Shown one piece after another: positions 42,333-51,176 of a DNA stretch of 64,000 nt. This stretch comes from Candidatus Thiocaldithrix dubininis (GTDB lineage Bacteria > Pseudomonadota > Gammaproteobacteria > Thiotrichales > Thiotrichaceae). The notes below the pieces were generated by a model, which was given only the letters and a program-made list of their open reading frames with translations, had not been told where the DNA came from and ran no database searches. Location of the stretch: positions 992,001 to 1,056,000 of the forward strand of contig CP124755.1 in NCBI GenBank assembly GCA_029972135.1, written 5' to 3'. The translations under genes and the position numbers were made by a program. Positions within the stretch are counted from its first letter, which is position 1; the number at the start of each line of letters is the position of its first letter.

Positions 42333-43628
42333 ATGCAACGTCGTGATTTTTTACGTTATTTAGGTGCAGGCTTAGCTCTAGGTACGAGCTTACCTCTGTT
42401 GGAAAGCTTTGCGGCAAGTAAACCAACCATGCCGGGTAATACGGGCATTAATGGACGGGTTGTGGTGATTGGTGGCGGTATGGCTGGCACTACCGTAGCT
42501 AAATATCTACGCTTCTGGGGTGGTACAGGCGTACAAGTGACCTTGATTGAGCCTAATCCCCAGTATTATTCCAACATTTTCAGTAATATGGTGTTAACGG
42601 GTGAGCGTACCTTAGCTCAGTTAACCTATAACTATAATGCACTAAAAACTAACTATGGCGTGAAAGTTGAACCGTATAGCGTGACAGCCATTGACCCACA
42701 ACTGAATAAAGTTACCTTAAACAGTGGCAAAACTATCAGTTATGATCGTTTGGTGATTGCGCCGGGCATTGATTTTTATGCACTACCTATCACAGGCACG
42801 CCGACCGCTAGAGCAAAGGTTGTGCATGCGTGGAAGGCGGGTGCACAAACGCTAACTTTACAAAAACAAATTGCCGCAATGACGAATAAGGATAGTTATA
42901 TTCTGACGATTCCTGCCAAACCTTACCGCTGTCCACCTGGACCGTATGAACGTGCTTGTGTGGTAGCTGATTACTTAAAACGTGTGAAAAAAGGCGGTAA
43001 GGTTATTGTATTAGATGCGAACCCCGGTATTCAGGCAGAGGTTGAAAATTTCACCAAAGCGTTTACCAGCATTCATAAAGACACTATTACTTATGTGCCA
43101 GCGGCGACTTTAAATAGTATCAATGCGGATACTGGTACAGTGGTTACCAGTGCAGGCACATTTAAAGGTAAAGTCATCAATGCTATTCCTGCGCATAAAG
43201 CGGGCGCTATTATTACTAATTCCAATATTGGTTTAGCGAATGTAGATAATCGCTGGGCAGGCGTTGACGTGTTAACTTATGCATCAACGATTTATCCTAA
43301 TATTCATATTATTGGTGATGCAGCAGCAACCAGCCAACCTAAAGCTGGGCATATCGCTAATGCTGAAGCAAAAGTCTGTGCCGATGCCATTTTAAAACAA
43401 TTGAGTGGTAAACCGGTTAATCAAAATCCGATGACTAATTCGGCTTGCTTTACACCGATTACCAAAACAACCGCTTCTTGGTTATCGGTAGTTTATCGTT
43501 ATGATCCGGTAACGCGTAGCATGTTACCCACCGGCAGTGGTGTAACCGAGTCCAGTAGTATCAATAAAGATAATTATGAAGAAATGCTGAAGTGGTTTAG
43601 TAATTTGATGTCCGATACCTTTGCTTAA
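42333..43628 (+). CDS. fccB: Flavocytochrome c sulfide dehydrogenase, FAD subunit
   Basis: A 431-residue flavoprotein that oxidises sulfide in the periplasm. The Tat motif RRDFLRYLG opens the protein. FAD-binding Rossmann signature VVVIGGGMAGTTVAKYL, covalent/redox region ending PNPQYYSNIFSNMVLTG, the two redox cysteines in PYRCPPGPYERAC and NSACFTPI, and the C-terminal FCSD flavin-binding domain (SCFTPITK-like segment, YRYDP) are present. AAGAGGA lies before the ATG at 42333; an upstream frame start inside fccA is unlikely. Product sulfur may be stored as globules. Confidence 0.93.
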   Translation: MQRRDFLRYLGAGLALGTSLPLLESFAASKPTMPGNTGINGRVVVIGGGMAGTTVAKYLRFWGGTGVQVTLIEPNPQYYSNIFSNMVLTGERTLAQLTYNYNALKTNYGVKVEPYSVTAIDPQLNKVTLNSGKTISYDRLVIAPGIDFYALPITGTPTARAKVVHAWKAGAQTLTLQKQIAAMTNKDSYILTIPAKPYRCPPGPYERACVVADYLKRVKKGGKVIVLDANPGIQAEVENFTKAFTSIHKDTITYVPAATLNSINADTGTVVTSAGTFKGKVINAIPAHKAGAIITNSNIGLANVDNRWAGVDVLTYASTIYPNIHIIGDAAATSQPKAGHIANAEAKVCADAILKQLSGKPVNQNPMTNSACFTPITKTTASWLSVVYRYDPVTRSMLPTGSGVTESSSINKDNYEEMLKWFSNLMSDTFA

Positions 43629-43632
43629 ACCC

Positions 43633-44145
43633 TTAGGTTAAAAAATCCTCGAAAAACCAGGCGGCTAGTTCATGTCGCCCGGCTACGCCTGCTTTACGGT
43701 AAATGGATGTTGCTTGTTGGCGCACAGTTTTATCTTTAGTTGAGCGAATCGTAGCAATTTCTTCAAAACTTAAGCCTTTTAATAACAATAATGCGACTTC
43801 TTTTTCACTGGTTGTGAAATCCCAATCGCGCATTTGCTCTTGAATTAAAGCGCTATAATGCTGATTGGCTTGCCGCATTTTTTCGTTCTGTTTATTGAGT
43901 TGGTAGATGTTTTGATGTGCATTACTCAGTTCTTGTTTAAGCTGTTGTAGTTCTTCGTGTTTTTTCCAGCTCTGTCTAAGTAAAAAGCCAATAAATAATA
44001 ACGAAATACTTAAAATGGCGACCTCTGTATATAAGTGAGCAGGGTGATGATCGGCTTCTAGCAAGTCCTCGTAAATGTCGTAGGTATTTAACAGAACTAA
44101 GGTTATCAAGGGAATCAATAATAATTTTGCTTTTGCAGGAAACAT
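43633..44145 (-). CDS. Membrane-anchored LuxR-type transcription regulator
   Basis: A 170-residue protein with two N-terminal membrane helices (about 7-23 and 40-58), a coiled coil (about 62-100, rich in Gln/Glu/Lys) and a C-terminal GerE helix-turn-helix (about 110-165; FTTSEKEVALLLLKGLSFEEIATIRSTKDKTVRQQATSIYRKAG). No receiver or ligand domain is visible, so signalling would run through the membrane or the short loop. It is convergent with fccB at a four-base distance, so it may regulate genes of the sulfide region, but this is inference. Confidence 0.75.
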   Translation of the reverse strand: MFPAKAKLLLIPLITLVLLNTYDIYEDLLEADHHPAHLYTEVAILSISLLFIGFLLRQSWKKHEELQQLKQELSNAHQNIYQLNKQNEKMRQANQHYSALIQEQMRDWDFTTSEKEVALLLLKGLSFEEIATIRSTKDKTVRQQATSIYRKAGVAGRHELAAWFFEDFLT

Positions 44146-44387
44146 GTAATCGCCATCTATAGCTACGAAAACTGGAGCGTTAACTGGGTTTGTGGACTGG
44201 CTTAAGCCTACTGAGGTTTTCTTAGAACAAGCTTAAGACATTCGCTATTTTCCTTGTGTGTGCTTAAAACTATACAGCATATGCCGGATAGTCCAGCGCT
44301 TTAAGGTTTTGTCTATCACAATTTTGGGGAATTCCATCTAAGCTTAACAGCTTTGTCTTGGGCATTATTGCTTGGAATGGAGTTGTT

Positions 44388-45110
44388 ATGTCGTGGTCAA
44401 ACCCGAACCTGCTGATGATGTTGATTCCGGCAGGGGTTTCCGTTTTAGGCGGTTTATTAGCCATGTGGTGGCAGCCAAATCGTTACCAACGCAGTCTGAT
44501 TCAGCATTTTACGGCAGGTGTAGTGTTAGCTGTGTTGGCGGTTGAAGTTCTGCCGGAAATTGGGCGTGAAAAAGTAGATCCGTCGGTCTTGATTACCGCT
44601 TTTGCGCTGGGTAGCTTTTTTATGTATGCCTTGCGGGTATGGACCGAAAACCTAGAAGCTAAAGCTCATACCAACCCTACTATGGCTGATTCTGGTTTAA
44701 TTATGGCGACCTTTATTGATGTGGCTATTGACGGCTTAATCATTGGTGCGGGTTTTGCTGCTAGTGGTGAAACGGGCTTTATTCTGGCATTAGGTTTGTC
44801 GTTTGAAATGCTATTTTTAGGATTAGCCTTAACCTCGGATCATATAAAAGGTTGGCGTATTGTATGGCTAACCTTGGGCTTAGGTTTAACCATATTGCTG
44901 TTTGCCGTATTGGGTTACAGCTTATTGGGCGATGCTAGTAGCACAGAAATTAGTGCTGCTTTGGCGTTTAGTGCCGCCGCTTTATTGTATTTGGTAACTG
45001 ATGAATTATTAATTGAAGCGCATGAGGTTGAAGAAACACCAGAATCATCATTGGTACTATTTGCGGGCTTTTTAGCATTTTGGGCGATTCAACTCTACGG
45101 CAGCCATTAG
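44388..45110 (+). CDS. ZIP-family metal transporter-like protein
   Basis: A 240-residue membrane protein with about eight helices. The segment LIMATFIDVAIDGLIIGAGFAA resembles the metal-binding helix IV of ZIP transporters, but the usual His residues (HNxPEG) are replaced by Asp (DVAID), so metal specificity may differ or be lost. GGAG upstream of the ATG at 44388 decides the start over 44358. The 242-base gap upstream (44146-44387) shows no RNA or further gene. Confidence 0.7.
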   Translation: MSWSNPNLLMMLIPAGVSVLGGLLAMWWQPNRYQRSLIQHFTAGVVLAVLAVEVLPEIGREKVDPSVLITAFALGSFFMYALRVWTENLEAKAHTNPTMADSGLIMATFIDVAIDGLIIGAGFAASGETGFILALGLSFEMLFLGLALTSDHIKGWRIVWLTLGLGLTILLFAVLGYSLLGDASSTEISAALAFSAAALLYLVTDELLIEAHEVEETPESSLVLFAGFLAFWAIQLYGSH

Positions 45111-45137
45111 GTACTGCGTTTTATGGGATGAGGATTC

Positions 45138-45365
45138 TCAAGAATCTTCACCCAGAATAATCAAACGTAGGGCATTGTATTCATTTAAGCCGTATTCCAA
45201 ACTTCTTTTGCTAACATTTGCAAAGCGAGCTTCAAATTCGGTTTCAGAGCATTTTTCACAACAAACCGTATGGCAATTTTTTGCCATGTAAGCATCGGCT
45301 TTGGCTTCTGATGTAAATTCAATGACGCGTTTCCACAAATCGCCAATAATCACAAAGTTTTTCAT
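45138..45365 (-). CDS. Small Cys-rich protein of unknown function
   Basis: A 75-residue cytoplasmic protein. A beta/alpha start (MKNFVIIGDLWKRVIEF) is followed by a metal-binding-like cluster CHTVCCEKC at residues 31-39, so a zinc or redox site is plausible. The remaining half is helical. GAGGT six bases before the ATG supports translation. Two TGC-N3-GCA palindromes lie 50-110 bases upstream, which might place it under PhaR control. No family recognised. Confidence 0.6.
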   Translation of the reverse strand: MKNFVIIGDLWKRVIEFTSEAKADAYMAKNCHTVCCEKCSETEFEARFANVSKRSLEYGLNEYNALRLIILGEDS

Positions 45366-45413
45366 TATCTTACCTCAGTTTCTGGTTAACCCTAAATATT
45401 ACTAGGGCATTAA

Positions 45414-45430
45414 TTGCTGCGTCGCAACAA
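45414..45430. promoter_or_regulatory. Candidate PhaR operator 1
   Basis: Imperfect 17-base palindrome ttgctgcgtcgcaacaa with core TGC-GTC-GCA. PhaR proteins are reported to bind TGC/GCA-type palindromes (CTGC-N3-4-GCAG). It lies in the gap between the Cys-rich gene and phaR. Confidence 0.45.
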
Positions 45431-45463
45431 AATAGCAGAAAGTTCATAGTGATGCTAATTAAT

Positions 45464-45479
45464 TTGTGCATTGCAGCAA
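45464..45479. promoter_or_regulatory. Candidate PhaR operator 2
   Basis: Sequence ttgtgcattgcagcaa with core TGC-ATT-GCA, 49 bases from site 1, same gap. Confidence 0.4.
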
Positions 45480-45572
45480 AATACGCAGAAAATGCCGATA
45501 AATAGCATAAACAAGAGGCGAGAGAAATAAAAAATGCGCTTAGGCAAGTCGCCACTTGCCTAAATAATACAA

Positions 45573-46031
45573 CTATTTGGAATCTTTAGGTTTTAAGCTT
45601 TTGATAATACCTTGTTGCATTTTCTGCCATGCTTGCATGTTTTGTTCGCCGACTTTTAACCAAGCGTCCATTGGTGTTCCGGCAAGCACCTTATGCATCT
45701 GTTCACGTACGGCGGCTTGTTGACTGTTAAATAACTGCATGCTTTCTTCAAGGTAAGCAGTAAAGCCTTTGCGGCTATTTTCGCTGTAGTTGCGAATAAA
45801 TTGTTCCAGCATTTCCGAGCTAAACAATGGCTGACCACCGGATTCTTGTTCCATAATAATTTGCAGCAGAATACTGCGCGTGATGTCTTCCCCTGATTGC
45901 CGATCAATGACTTTAAACGGCGTCATCGCTAACACTAAATCACGTACCTCGTTTAACGTGATATAGCAACTTAATGTCGTGTCATATAAGCGGCGATTGG
46001 GGTATTTTTTGATAATGCGTTCTTCTGCCAT
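45573..46031 (-). CDS. phaR: Polyhydroxyalkanoate synthesis repressor PhaR
   Basis: A 152-residue repressor of the PHA_gran_rgn type. The N-terminal DNA-binding domain is unmistakable (IIKKYPNRRLYDTTLSCYITL, then DRQSGEDITRSILLQII), followed by the PHB_acc domain with PLFSSEMLEQFIRNY. PhaR binds free PHA granules and releases DNA when polymer is present. It lies downstream of and in the same direction as phaB, with its own 225-base upstream region. Confidence 0.92.
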   Translation of the reverse strand: MAEERIIKKYPNRRLYDTTLSCYITLNEVRDLVLAMTPFKVIDRQSGEDITRSILLQIIMEQESGGQPLFSSEMLEQFIRNYSENSRKGFTAYLEESMQLFNSQQAAVREQMHKVLAGTPMDAWLKVGEQNMQAWQKMQQGIIKSLKPKDSK

Positions 46032-46092
46032 AATGTCTTGCCGAACTTACCTTACCTTTAAAGGCTTATCGTTTATTAAACTAAATATAACG

Positions 46093-46111
46093 CTTTGTAG
46101 AAATTACAAAG
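46093..46111. promoter_or_regulatory. Inverted repeat upstream of phaR
   Basis: Perfect 7-base arms ctttgta and tacaaag separated by gaaat, about 62 bases before the phaR start codon. Possible operator; regulator unknown. It does not match the TGC/GCA pattern. Confidence 0.35.
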
Positions 46112-46192
46112 GTTTGATTCTAGCGGTTAGATTGATGTACCTATCCTACACCATAATATCAACTATAGGGACGCTCACAGCGTTTTCCATAA

Positions 46193-46218
46193 AAAAGGGC
46201 GTTACACAACGCCCTTTT
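46193..46218 (-). terminator. Terminator after phaB
   Basis: Perfect 11-base stem (aaaagggcgtt at 46193-46203, aacgccctttt at 46208-46218) with a 4-base loop; on the minus strand a T-run follows. It ends the phaAB transcript. Confidence 0.85.
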
Positions 46219-46256
46219 CTTATTTAGTAGTGACTAATACCGTAGTTTACCAAATA

Positions 46257-46985
46257 TTAGTGGATGAATTGACCACCATTTGCAGAAATATTCGCACCGG
46301 TAATGAATGCTGCATCGTCAGAAGCTAAGAATGCAACGATAGCTGCCATTTCTTCTGGTTTACCTAAACGACCGACTGGAATTTGTGCAATGATTTTATT
46401 ACGCACGTCTTCCGCAATCGCCATTACCATGTCTGTACCGATATAGCCCGGAGACAAAGTATTGACCGTTACGCCTTTGCGAGCCACTTCTTGAGCAATG
46501 GCCATCGTGAAGCCGTGTACGCCTGCTTTTGCCGCGCTGTAGTTGGCTTGGCCAAATTGACCTTTTTGACCGTTTACTGACGAAATGTTAATAACACGAC
46601 CATAGCCACGATCTGCCATTGAACTCAGGAATTGATGCGTGACATTGAATAAGCTGTCTAAGTTAGTTTTCATAACCGCAGACCATTGGTCTAAGGTCAT
46701 TTTTTTGAAAACTGCATCGCGGGTAATACCTGCACAGTTAACTAATACATCTACTTGACCGTAATCTTTTTCAACAGCTTCTTTTAAGCTTACGCACTCG
46801 TCGTATTTGCTAACGTCACAAGGGTAGATAGACACTTCATAATCTTGTTTCGCTTGCCATTCTTTAGCTTTTTCTTCTGGCTCGAAGTAAGTGGTTACTA
46901 CTTTATAACCATCTTTGGCTAATTTACGGCAGATTGCGTTACCGATACCGCCTGTACCGCCTGTTACTAATGCAACTTTGCTCAT
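46257..46985 (-). CDS. phaB: Acetoacetyl-CoA reductase
   Basis: A 242-residue short-chain dehydrogenase that reduces acetoacetyl-CoA to (R)-3-hydroxybutyryl-CoA. NADPH-binding TGGTGGIGNAIC at the N terminus, NAG-type motif VNCAGITRD, catalytic Ser in INISSVNGQKGQFGQ and Tyr/Lys in NYSAAKAG (about residues 150-157). The QKGQFGQANYSAAKAG stretch is characteristic of PhaB. It is 24 bases downstream of phaA and followed by a terminator. Confidence 0.93.
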   Translation of the reverse strand: MSKVALVTGGTGGIGNAICRKLAKDGYKVVTTYFEPEEKAKEWQAKQDYEVSIYPCDVSKYDECVSLKEAVEKDYGQVDVLVNCAGITRDAVFKKMTLDQWSAVMKTNLDSLFNVTHQFLSSMADRGYGRVINISSVNGQKGQFGQANYSAAKAGVHGFTMAIAQEVARKGVTVNTLSPGYIGTDMVMAIAEDVRNKIIAQIPVGRLGKPEEMAAIVAFLASDDAAFITGANISANGGQFIH

Positions 46986-47009
46986 GTTACTCTCCTATTG
47001 GTAATTAAA

Positions 47010-48194
47010 TTAAACCGCTTCTACCGCCATTGCTACGCCTTGGCCGCCACCAATACACAGGGTTGCCAAGCCTTTTTTCGCGCCAGTGCGTTGCATACCG
47101 TGTAACAAGGTAACTAATACACGTGCACCAGATGCACCGATGGGATGACCTAATGCAATTGCGCCGCCGCTAATATTAACTTTATCTAAATCGAAACCAA
47201 GGCTTTCATTAACCGACATAGCTTGTGAGGCAAATGCTTCATTCGCTTCGATTAAATCTAAATCAGATACTTGCCAGCCTGCTTTTTCCAAACATTTGGT
47301 AGTGGCTGGAATCGGGCCTGTGCCCATAATGGCAGGATCAACCCCAGCGCTGGCAAAGGATACGATGCGTGCCATTGGTGTTAAGCCTAATTCTTTGGCT
47401 TTAGAGGCTTTCATAACGATGACGGCGGCTGCACCATCGTTAATACCAGAAGCATTACCTGCTGTTACGCTTCCGTCTTTTTTGAAGGCAGGTTTCAATT
47501 TGCCTAAAGACGCTGCCGTTGTGCCTGCGCGTGGGAATTCATCAGTATTGAATACTAAAGGATCACCTTTGCGTTGAGGAATTACGACTGGAATAATTTC
47601 CTCGTTAAATACCCCGGCTTTTTGTGCTGCTTCCGTTTTTTGTTGAGAACTTGCCGCAAATTCGTCTTGGGCTTCACGGCTAAAATTATATTGGCTTGCA
47701 ATATTTTCAGCGGTAATACCCATATGATAATCATTGAAAGCACACCATAAACCGTCTTTGATCATAGTATCAACGGCTTTCCAATCGCCCATTTTTTGAC
47801 CGTTACGTGAATTCGGTAATACGTGCGCCGAGGAGCTCATATTTTCCTGCCCACCCGCGATCACGATATCCGCATCACCACAAGCCACGGCTTGATAAGC
47901 TAAATGTACCGCTTTTAGACCACTACCACAGACTTTATTAATGGTCATTGCCGTTGAACTATGGGGTAAACCGGCGGCTAAACTGGTTTGACGTGCTGGA
48001 TTTTGCCCATTTCCTGCCGCTAAAACTTGTCCTAAGATAACTTCATCGACTTGTTCAGGTTTTAAACCAGAGCGCTCTAATAAACCTTTAATTACCGTCG
48101 CGCCCAATTGAGCGGCTGGTAAAGAAGACAATGTGCCCCCAAAATTGCCCAGTGCAGTACGACCTGCTGCTACGATTACAATATCATCAGACAT
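47010..48194 (-). CDS. phaA: Acetyl-CoA acetyltransferase
   Basis: A 394-residue thiolase that condenses two acetyl-CoA into acetoacetyl-CoA. Catalytic residues are the nucleophile Cys in [12 protein letters not shown] (about 89), His in [16 protein letters not shown] and the second Cys in [10 protein letters not shown] near the C terminus. GGAGAG lies six bases before the ATG at 48194; a TTG one codon upstream is not needed. Divergent from phaE with a 197-base shared control region containing a TGC-GGT-GCA site. Confidence 0.94.
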   Translation of the reverse strand: MSDDIVIVAAGRTALGNFGGTLSSLPAAQLGATVIKGLLERSGLKPEQVDEVILGQVLAAGNGQNPARQTSLAAGLPHSSTAMTINKVCGSGLKAVHLAYQAVACGDADIVIAGGQENMSSSAHVLPNSRNGQKMGDWKAVDTMIKDGLWCAFNDYHMGITAENIASQYNFSREAQDEFAASSQQKTEAAQKAGVFNEEIIPVVIPQRKGDPLVFNTDEFPRAGTTAASLGKLKPAFKKDGSVTAGNASGINDGAAAVIVMKASKAKELGLTPMARIVSFASAGVDPAIMGTGPIPATTKCLEKAGWQVSDLDLIEANEAFASQAMSVNESLGFDLDKVNISGGAIALGHPIGASGARVLVTLLHGMQRTGAKKGLATLCIGGGQGVAMAVEAV

Positions 48195-48313
48195 CAAGCG
48201 CTCTCCGTGTTGTAAAAATTGTGCCTAATCTTTGTGTGGTCACACCATTTTGTCAACAATTAAATAGAGAGAGCCTTAAGGCTAAACCGCTTGAGTCCTT
48301 TATAGGTCTTGTG

Positions 48314-48324
48314 TTGCGGTGCAA
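48314..48324. promoter_or_regulatory. Candidate PhaR operator 3
   Basis: Palindrome ttgcggtgcaa with core TGC-GGT-GCA between divergent phaA and phaEC. Confidence 0.45.
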
Positions 48325-48391
48325 AAATTAACATGTTAAGGTTTTTCAATACAATACTAAAACGTAAGCAAAAGAGAGGAGATGAACCCCT

Positions 48392-49804
48392 ATGATGGCA
48401 GGCTGGACAGACAATATGATGAAAACTTGGTCTGATGCTCAGAAAAAATACTGGGATGCATGGGCAGAAATGGCACGTATGGGCAAACCGCCTATGGCTG
48501 CCAGTTTAAATAACAGCGATGAGCCAGCATGGGGACAAGGTTTAGATCAATGGTGGAAAGCAGTCAGCCCGTATTTAACCACTGACGCTACACAAGATGC
48601 GTTCCAACGTATGATGGATATGGGCAAGGTATATATGAACTTGGCAGAAAATGCCTTTAAAGTTCAGCAAAGTGGCGTTAGTGACCAAGAAGCCTTGGAA
48701 GCATGGTTAAAAGGTTTAGAAACCGGCTTTAAGCAATATGCCAGCCAACTAGAATCCGGTCAGTATAGTAATATGGGCTTTGGCGTGGGGCAGACGGCGC
48801 TGGATAATTGGCAGAAAGTGATGAAAAGTATCAACCTGCCTAATTTCCAAGAGATTGGCACAGCCGGGTTACGTGTTCCTTCGGCGCAAGATTGGCAGGA
48901 AAATATTAATAAATTGCTCAGCACCCCTGCTTTAGGGCTGACGCGGGAATCACAAGCCCGTAGCCAAGCCTTAGTCAAATTAGCCATGAATTATCAAGCG
49001 GCAGTAGAAGCTTATTTGAAAGCCTATAACAAACAGGGCTTAGCCTCAGTGGAAGCACTGCGTGAACGTATGCAAATTTTAGCAACGGGTGGCGAAAAAA
49101 TTACGAATCTACGCGATTTATATAACCTGTGGGTAGAAGTTAACGAAGACGTGTATGGCAAATTTGCCATGAGCGATGAATATCAAGTGGTGTATGGCGA
49201 TATGGTAAACACCATGATGGAACTACGCCAAGGTATTAATCAAGAATTAGATGCTTATTATCAATCGGTTAACTTGCCAACGCGTAAAGAACTGAATGCC
49301 GCTTATGAGAAACAACAAACGTTACGTCGTGAATTACGCGAATTACGCCAACAAGTTCAAGCGTTAAGCCGCCAAGCCGCGAAAGCCAGTGTAGCAGCGA
49401 CGCCAGAACCTCGTATTGCGCCTGTGCCAGCAGCAACCGAAAAGCCGCCAGCGGTTAAACCAAAAACCGGGACCAAAGCAAAAGCGGCTAAACCCGCTAA
49501 TAAAGCCATTAAGCCAGCTAAACCTGCCGCTAAAGCGCTGAAGCCTAAAGCACCTGTTAGCAAAGCGAATGCCAAGCCAAAGGATTTAGTAGACGCGGGT
49601 AAATTGGACCAGGTTGAACTGCCGAATATGACCTTGCCGGTTATCGAACCAGCCGTTACCGAGCATTCAGTCAAGCCTGCTGAGCAGCCGCTCAATCATA
49701 AATTGTCGACACTTGGCGTCTCAACAACTGCTATGCCTGAATCTAAGAAACCTGTAAAAAAGCCTGCAAAAACTAAAAAACCATCTGCACCCAAAGCGAA
49801 ATAG
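48392..49804 (+). CDS. phaE: Class III PHA synthase subunit PhaE
   Basis: A 470-residue PhaE. The N-terminal two thirds match the PHA_synth_III_E family (WSDAQKKYWDAWAEMARMG, later YNLWVEVNEDVYGKFAMSDEYQ, with a coiled coil at about 285-330). PhaE forms the active complex with PhaC. The C-terminal 140 residues are an Ala/Pro/Lys-rich, highly basic tail (KPAKPAAKALKPKAP-type) well beyond the usual length of about 360; it could bind granule or DNA. A GAGGAG site lies upstream, with a spacer rather long. Confidence 0.9.
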   Translation: MMAGWTDNMMKTWSDAQKKYWDAWAEMARMGKPPMAASLNNSDEPAWGQGLDQWWKAVSPYLTTDATQDAFQRMMDMGKVYMNLAENAFKVQQSGVSDQEALEAWLKGLETGFKQYASQLESGQYSNMGFGVGQTALDNWQKVMKSINLPNFQEIGTAGLRVPSAQDWQENINKLLSTPALGLTRESQARSQALVKLAMNYQAAVEAYLKAYNKQGLASVEALRERMQILATGGEKITNLRDLYNLWVEVNEDVYGKFAMSDEYQVVYGDMVNTMMELRQGINQELDAYYQSVNLPTRKELNAAYEKQQTLRRELRELRQQVQALSRQAAKASVAATPEPRIAPVPAATEKPPAVKPKTGTKAKAAKPANKAIKPAKPAAKALKPKAPVSKANAKPKDLVDAGKLDQVELPNMTLPVIEPAVTEHSVKPAEQPLNHKLSTLGVSTTAMPESKKPVKKPAKTKKPSAPKAK

Positions 49805-49816
49805 GAGAAGTTTGTT

Positions 49817-50878
49817 ATGCCATTCCAGCTACGTCCCGATGCGATTCTGACTGAAGTCAAAGCCTTTAATGACAAACTAGCGCAAGGCATGACTAACTTA
49901 ATGGAGTTGGGTGAAATATCCAGCGGTGTTACCCCTTATGAAGTCGTGTACCGTGAAGATAAATTGCAGCTTTTACATTATTTGGGTGAAGAACCGCCCC
50001 GCAATAAAATTCCTACCTTAATCGTATATGCGCTGGTGAATCGCCCGTATATGACGGATTTACAAGAAGATCGCTCCACGATTAAAGGTTTATTAGACGC
50101 GGGACAAGATGTGTATTTAATCGACTGGGGCTATCCCGATGCCTCGGATCGTTATTTGAACTTAGACGATTACATCAATGGCTATATTGATAATTGCGTC
50201 GAAGCAATCCGCGCGCGCCACGGCATTGAACAAATTAACTTATTGGGGATTTGCCAAGGGGGCGCGTTTAGCTTGTGCTATACCGCAACCCATGCTGACA
50301 AAATCAAAAACTTAATTACGATGGTTACGCCAGTTGATTTTCATACCTCGGATAATATGCTGAGTGCGTGGATTCAAAATGTGGATGTGGATTTATTAGT
50401 CGATACCTTGGGTAATATTCCGGGAGAAATGCTGAATTGGACCTTCTTAAATATGAAGCCGTATCAATTAATGGGGCAGAAATATTTAGGGATGATTGAT
50501 GTCATGGGTGATAGCAAAAATCTGAAGAACTTCATGCGTATGGAAAAATGGATTTTTGATAGCCCGGATCAAGCAGGTGAAGCCTTCCGGCAATTTACGA
50601 AGGATTTCTTTCAACAAAATAAATTGTTACAAGGTTCGGTTAACATCGGCAAGCATACCGTTGATTTAAAAAATATTACTGTGCCTGTGTTGAATATTTA
50701 TGCGGATCAAGATCATGTCGTGCCGCCTGATGCTTCCCGTGCTTTAAACGGTGCAACCGGCACAAGTGACTATACCGAACTGTCATTTAATGGCGGTCAT
50801 ATTGGGATTTATGTCAGTGGTAAAGCACAAAAAACCGTTCCGCCAGCCATTGGTAAATGGTTAGACGCGCGTAGTTGA
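49817..50878 (+). CDS. phaC: Class III PHA synthase subunit PhaC
   Basis: A 353-residue alpha/beta-hydrolase-fold polymerase. The lipase-like box is GICQGG with nucleophile Cys146; the general-base pair is in YADQDHVVPP and FNGGHIGIYVS. The size of about 355 residues and partner phaE define class III, typical of sulfur bacteria and cyanobacteria. It starts 12 bases after phaE. Confidence 0.95.
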   Translation: MPFQLRPDAILTEVKAFNDKLAQGMTNLMELGEISSGVTPYEVVYREDKLQLLHYLGEEPPRNKIPTLIVYALVNRPYMTDLQEDRSTIKGLLDAGQDVYLIDWGYPDASDRYLNLDDYINGYIDNCVEAIRARHGIEQINLLGICQGGAFSLCYTATHADKIKNLITMVTPVDFHTSDNMLSAWIQNVDVDLLVDTLGNIPGEMLNWTFLNMKPYQLMGQKYLGMIDVMGDSKNLKNFMRMEKWIFDSPDQAGEAFRQFTKDFFQQNKLLQGSVNIGKHTVDLKNITVPVLNIYADQDHVVPPDASRALNGATGTSDYTELSFNGGHIGIYVSGKAQKTVPPAIGKWLDARS

Positions 50879-51176
50879 TAATGATTGAATGGGGGGAGTC
50901 TATGCACTCCCTGCATGTAAGCATTTTCGTTAAAAGTAGCCCTAATTTGGTGCGTAACAGCGGGCTTAATTGGCTGATTTAATGAGATTTTGCGGTAAAT
51001 AAGGACTTTTAAGGCTTGGCATATCAATTGCATTAGTTATAAGTACATAGCGGAACTGAACGAGCTATGTCATGTATGCCTCCTCCTTCCCAAATTCAGC
51101 TCAGTCGAGCTGCCTCGGGTATGGCTCTGTGTTACTAGGTTCTCTCCTCACCTATTGGACACAGAGCCTTTCTCTT
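50879..51176. other. Intergenic region with two hairpins
   Basis: Nearly 300 bases without a gene. A 6-base hairpin (gggagt/actccc, 50894-50911) follows phaC closely. Near the protease gene a long hairpin has 10-base arms ggctctgtgt (51123-51132) and acacagagcc (51159-51168), followed on the plus strand by tttctctt; a short agctcagtcgagct palindrome lies just before it. These may terminate both convergent transcripts. No RNA gene was recognised. Confidence 0.5.

Noticed and set aside
43629..43646. Terminator after fccB (aaccctta-ggtt followed by A-run)
   Set aside because: Only four base pairs and no T-run on the fccB strand.
45370..45555. A 61-codon hydrophobic, Cys-rich frame upstream of the small Cys-rich gene
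   Set aside because: No ribosome site, and it covers the palindromes and promoter region of the downstream gene.
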